Both the position numbers and the translations under genes were made by a program. DNA of 14,270 nt from Bryobacterales bacterium. GTDB lineage: Bacteria > Acidobacteriota > Terriglobia > Bryobacterales > Bryobacteraceae. The DNA lies in contig JAUZEU010000430.1 in assembly GCA_030838885.1 (NCBI GenBank), positions 1 to 14,270 of the forward strand, given 5' to 3'. The notes under the pieces are model-generated. The model saw nothing but the letters and a program-made list of their open reading frames with translations, made no database searches and was not told the origin of the DNA. The first letter of the stretch is position 1; each line of letters opens with the position of its first letter. Shown piece after piece: positions 13,453 through 14,270 of this stretch.

Positions 13453-14270
13453 ATGAGATGGATTGTCCTCGCTGCAGCCCTGATTGTCGGGTATCAACTT
13501 TTGTGTCCGCCAATAGTCGGATTGGCAGACCAGGGTGATTTTAGGCGTGTGACCGGTAAATTCGGCTACGGTCCAGAGCAACCTGCACCCTACTACGGTC
13601 TGTTTCTCTGAAATACGTTCTCGATCCGACGTACCGGTTGCCGGACTGGGAACAGTTTCATCAGAAGACCTGTTCGTGGCTACGGCAGTACTTGCGAATA
13701 AAATCGTCTCTAAGGACGGAAAACTTGATATCCGTATCATCGGCTCGGTTCACGCGCTCGCTTTTCTGGCAGCATTCGCGTGGTTGCTGCACGAGACAAG
13801 AGGTTGCCGTGCGCGGAAGTGGATCTGGATCAGCTGTCTCCTGGTCACAACAGATGCCGGTTACGTGGTCTACTTCAACAGCTTCTATGCTGAAACTGCC
13901 TCGTTCATATTCGGTATCTTGCTTTTGACCGAGAGCATCAGCATCTGTGCGAAAGGGACTTCGGCCGGAAGACTCGTGCGATGGTCCGTCTGGGCAGCAT
14001 TGCTGGTGCTCGCAAAACCCGCCAATGCGCCGCTCGGGTTACTGTTGGGCGCATATGCGATACGACTCGGGTGGCACTCGAAGGTAGCGTGGGCGGGAGC
14101 CGCGGCGATTCTATTGGCCGTTGTCTTTAGCATTATCACCCTCCGGCACCGATGATGGATGTCAACACATACGATATGGTTTTTCTGGCCGTTTTGCCTG
14201 AATCGAAGACCCCCGCCGCTGACGCGATTACGCTTGGTCTTGAACCTGGGTCGGAGGCTTTATCAGGGAC
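13453..14270 (+). pseudogene. Multi-pass membrane protein, possibly GT-C-like glycosyltransferase; three frameshifts, runs off the right edge
   Basis: One protein is spread over three reading frames. From ATG 13453 the first frame gives a signal-anchor, then PPIVGLADQGDFRRVTGKFGY, and stops at TGA 13609-13611. The next frame continues with KYVLDPTYRLPDWEQF (about 13611-13658). A third continues with SSEDLFVATAVLANKIVSKDG through at least four hydrophobic helices to TGA 14153-14155. The first frame then resumes (PPAPMMDVNTYDMVFLAVLPES) and is open to base 14270. One added base in each of three homopolymers, TTT 13603-13605, TTT 13656-13658 and CCC 14139-14141, joins all pieces into one 273-residue partial frame. 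An acidic first loop (ADQGD) after one helix and many later helices suggest a GT-C type glycosyltransferase (weak inference). Either a true pseudogene or sequence errors. No Shine-Dalgarno is seen; TGCTATCTT (13436-13444) could be an extended -10 box. Confidence 0.75.

Noticed and set aside
13603..13611. Programmed ribosomal frameshift in the membrane-protein gene
   Set aside because: No classic slippery heptamer with a downstream structure is evident, and three separate shifts would be needed in one gene; mutation or sequence error is simpler.
13638..13928. Separate 96-codon gene in another frame
   Set aside because: Only its first codons (LPDWEQF) belong to the membrane protein; the rest is out of frame with the helices read from about 13658.

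Overview
The window reads as ordinary chromosomal DNA from a GC-rich soil-type bacterium, most likely an Acidobacteriota member near the Solibacter/Bryobacter group. This is inferred from gene content: a DUF1800/DUF1501 pair with an Ig-like and IPT-like N-terminus, a PSCyt1-DUF1549-DUF1553 protein paired with a second DUF1501 protein, a PadR regulator directly followed by a MacB/FtsX 'ADOP' type permease without an ATPase, and several small secreted proteins of kinds common in that phylum. All convincing genes lie on the + strand. I saw no RNA gene, insertion sequence, phage gene or CRISPR array.

Layout. (1) 1-3272: the 3' part of a DUF1800 protein (start lies left of the window), then a Tat-exported DUF1501 protein 41 nt downstream with a strong Shine-Dalgarno; a 14-bp hairpin follows. 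(2) 3466-4413: a secreted glycine-rich protein of unknown function. (3) 4506-8423: a Sec-exported cytochrome-c-like PSCyt1/DUF1549/DUF1553 protein and, 3 nt later, a second Tat-exported DUF1501 protein. (4) 8559-11581: a PadR autoregulatory-looking promoter/operator, padR, and 1 nt after its stop a large two-module permease. (5) 11879-12676: a secreted TIMP/NTR-like, cysteine-containing protein with a C-terminal carboxypeptidase-regulatory-like fold. (6) 12812-13336: a small secreted protein of unknown function. (7) 13453-14270: a multi-pass membrane protein, possibly a GT-C-like glycosyltransferase, broken by three apparent single-base losses and running off the right edge.

How the parts may work together. 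The two DUF1501 proteins each sit after a different large partner (DUF1800, or PSCyt/DUF1549/DUF1553). DUF1501 belongs to the alkaline-phosphatase/sulfatase-like superfamily, and both copies keep Asp/His clusters that could bind metal. The left half can therefore be read as two parallel envelope modules, each a Tat-exported metalloenzyme-like protein plus a large secreted partner, one partner carrying c-type haem motifs. Their substrates are unknown. The PadR-permease pair is a separate self-regulated unit. The observations most worth a second look are the triple frameshift at the right edge, the palindrome overlapping the padR -10 box, and the close co-occurrence of the two DUF1501 modules.
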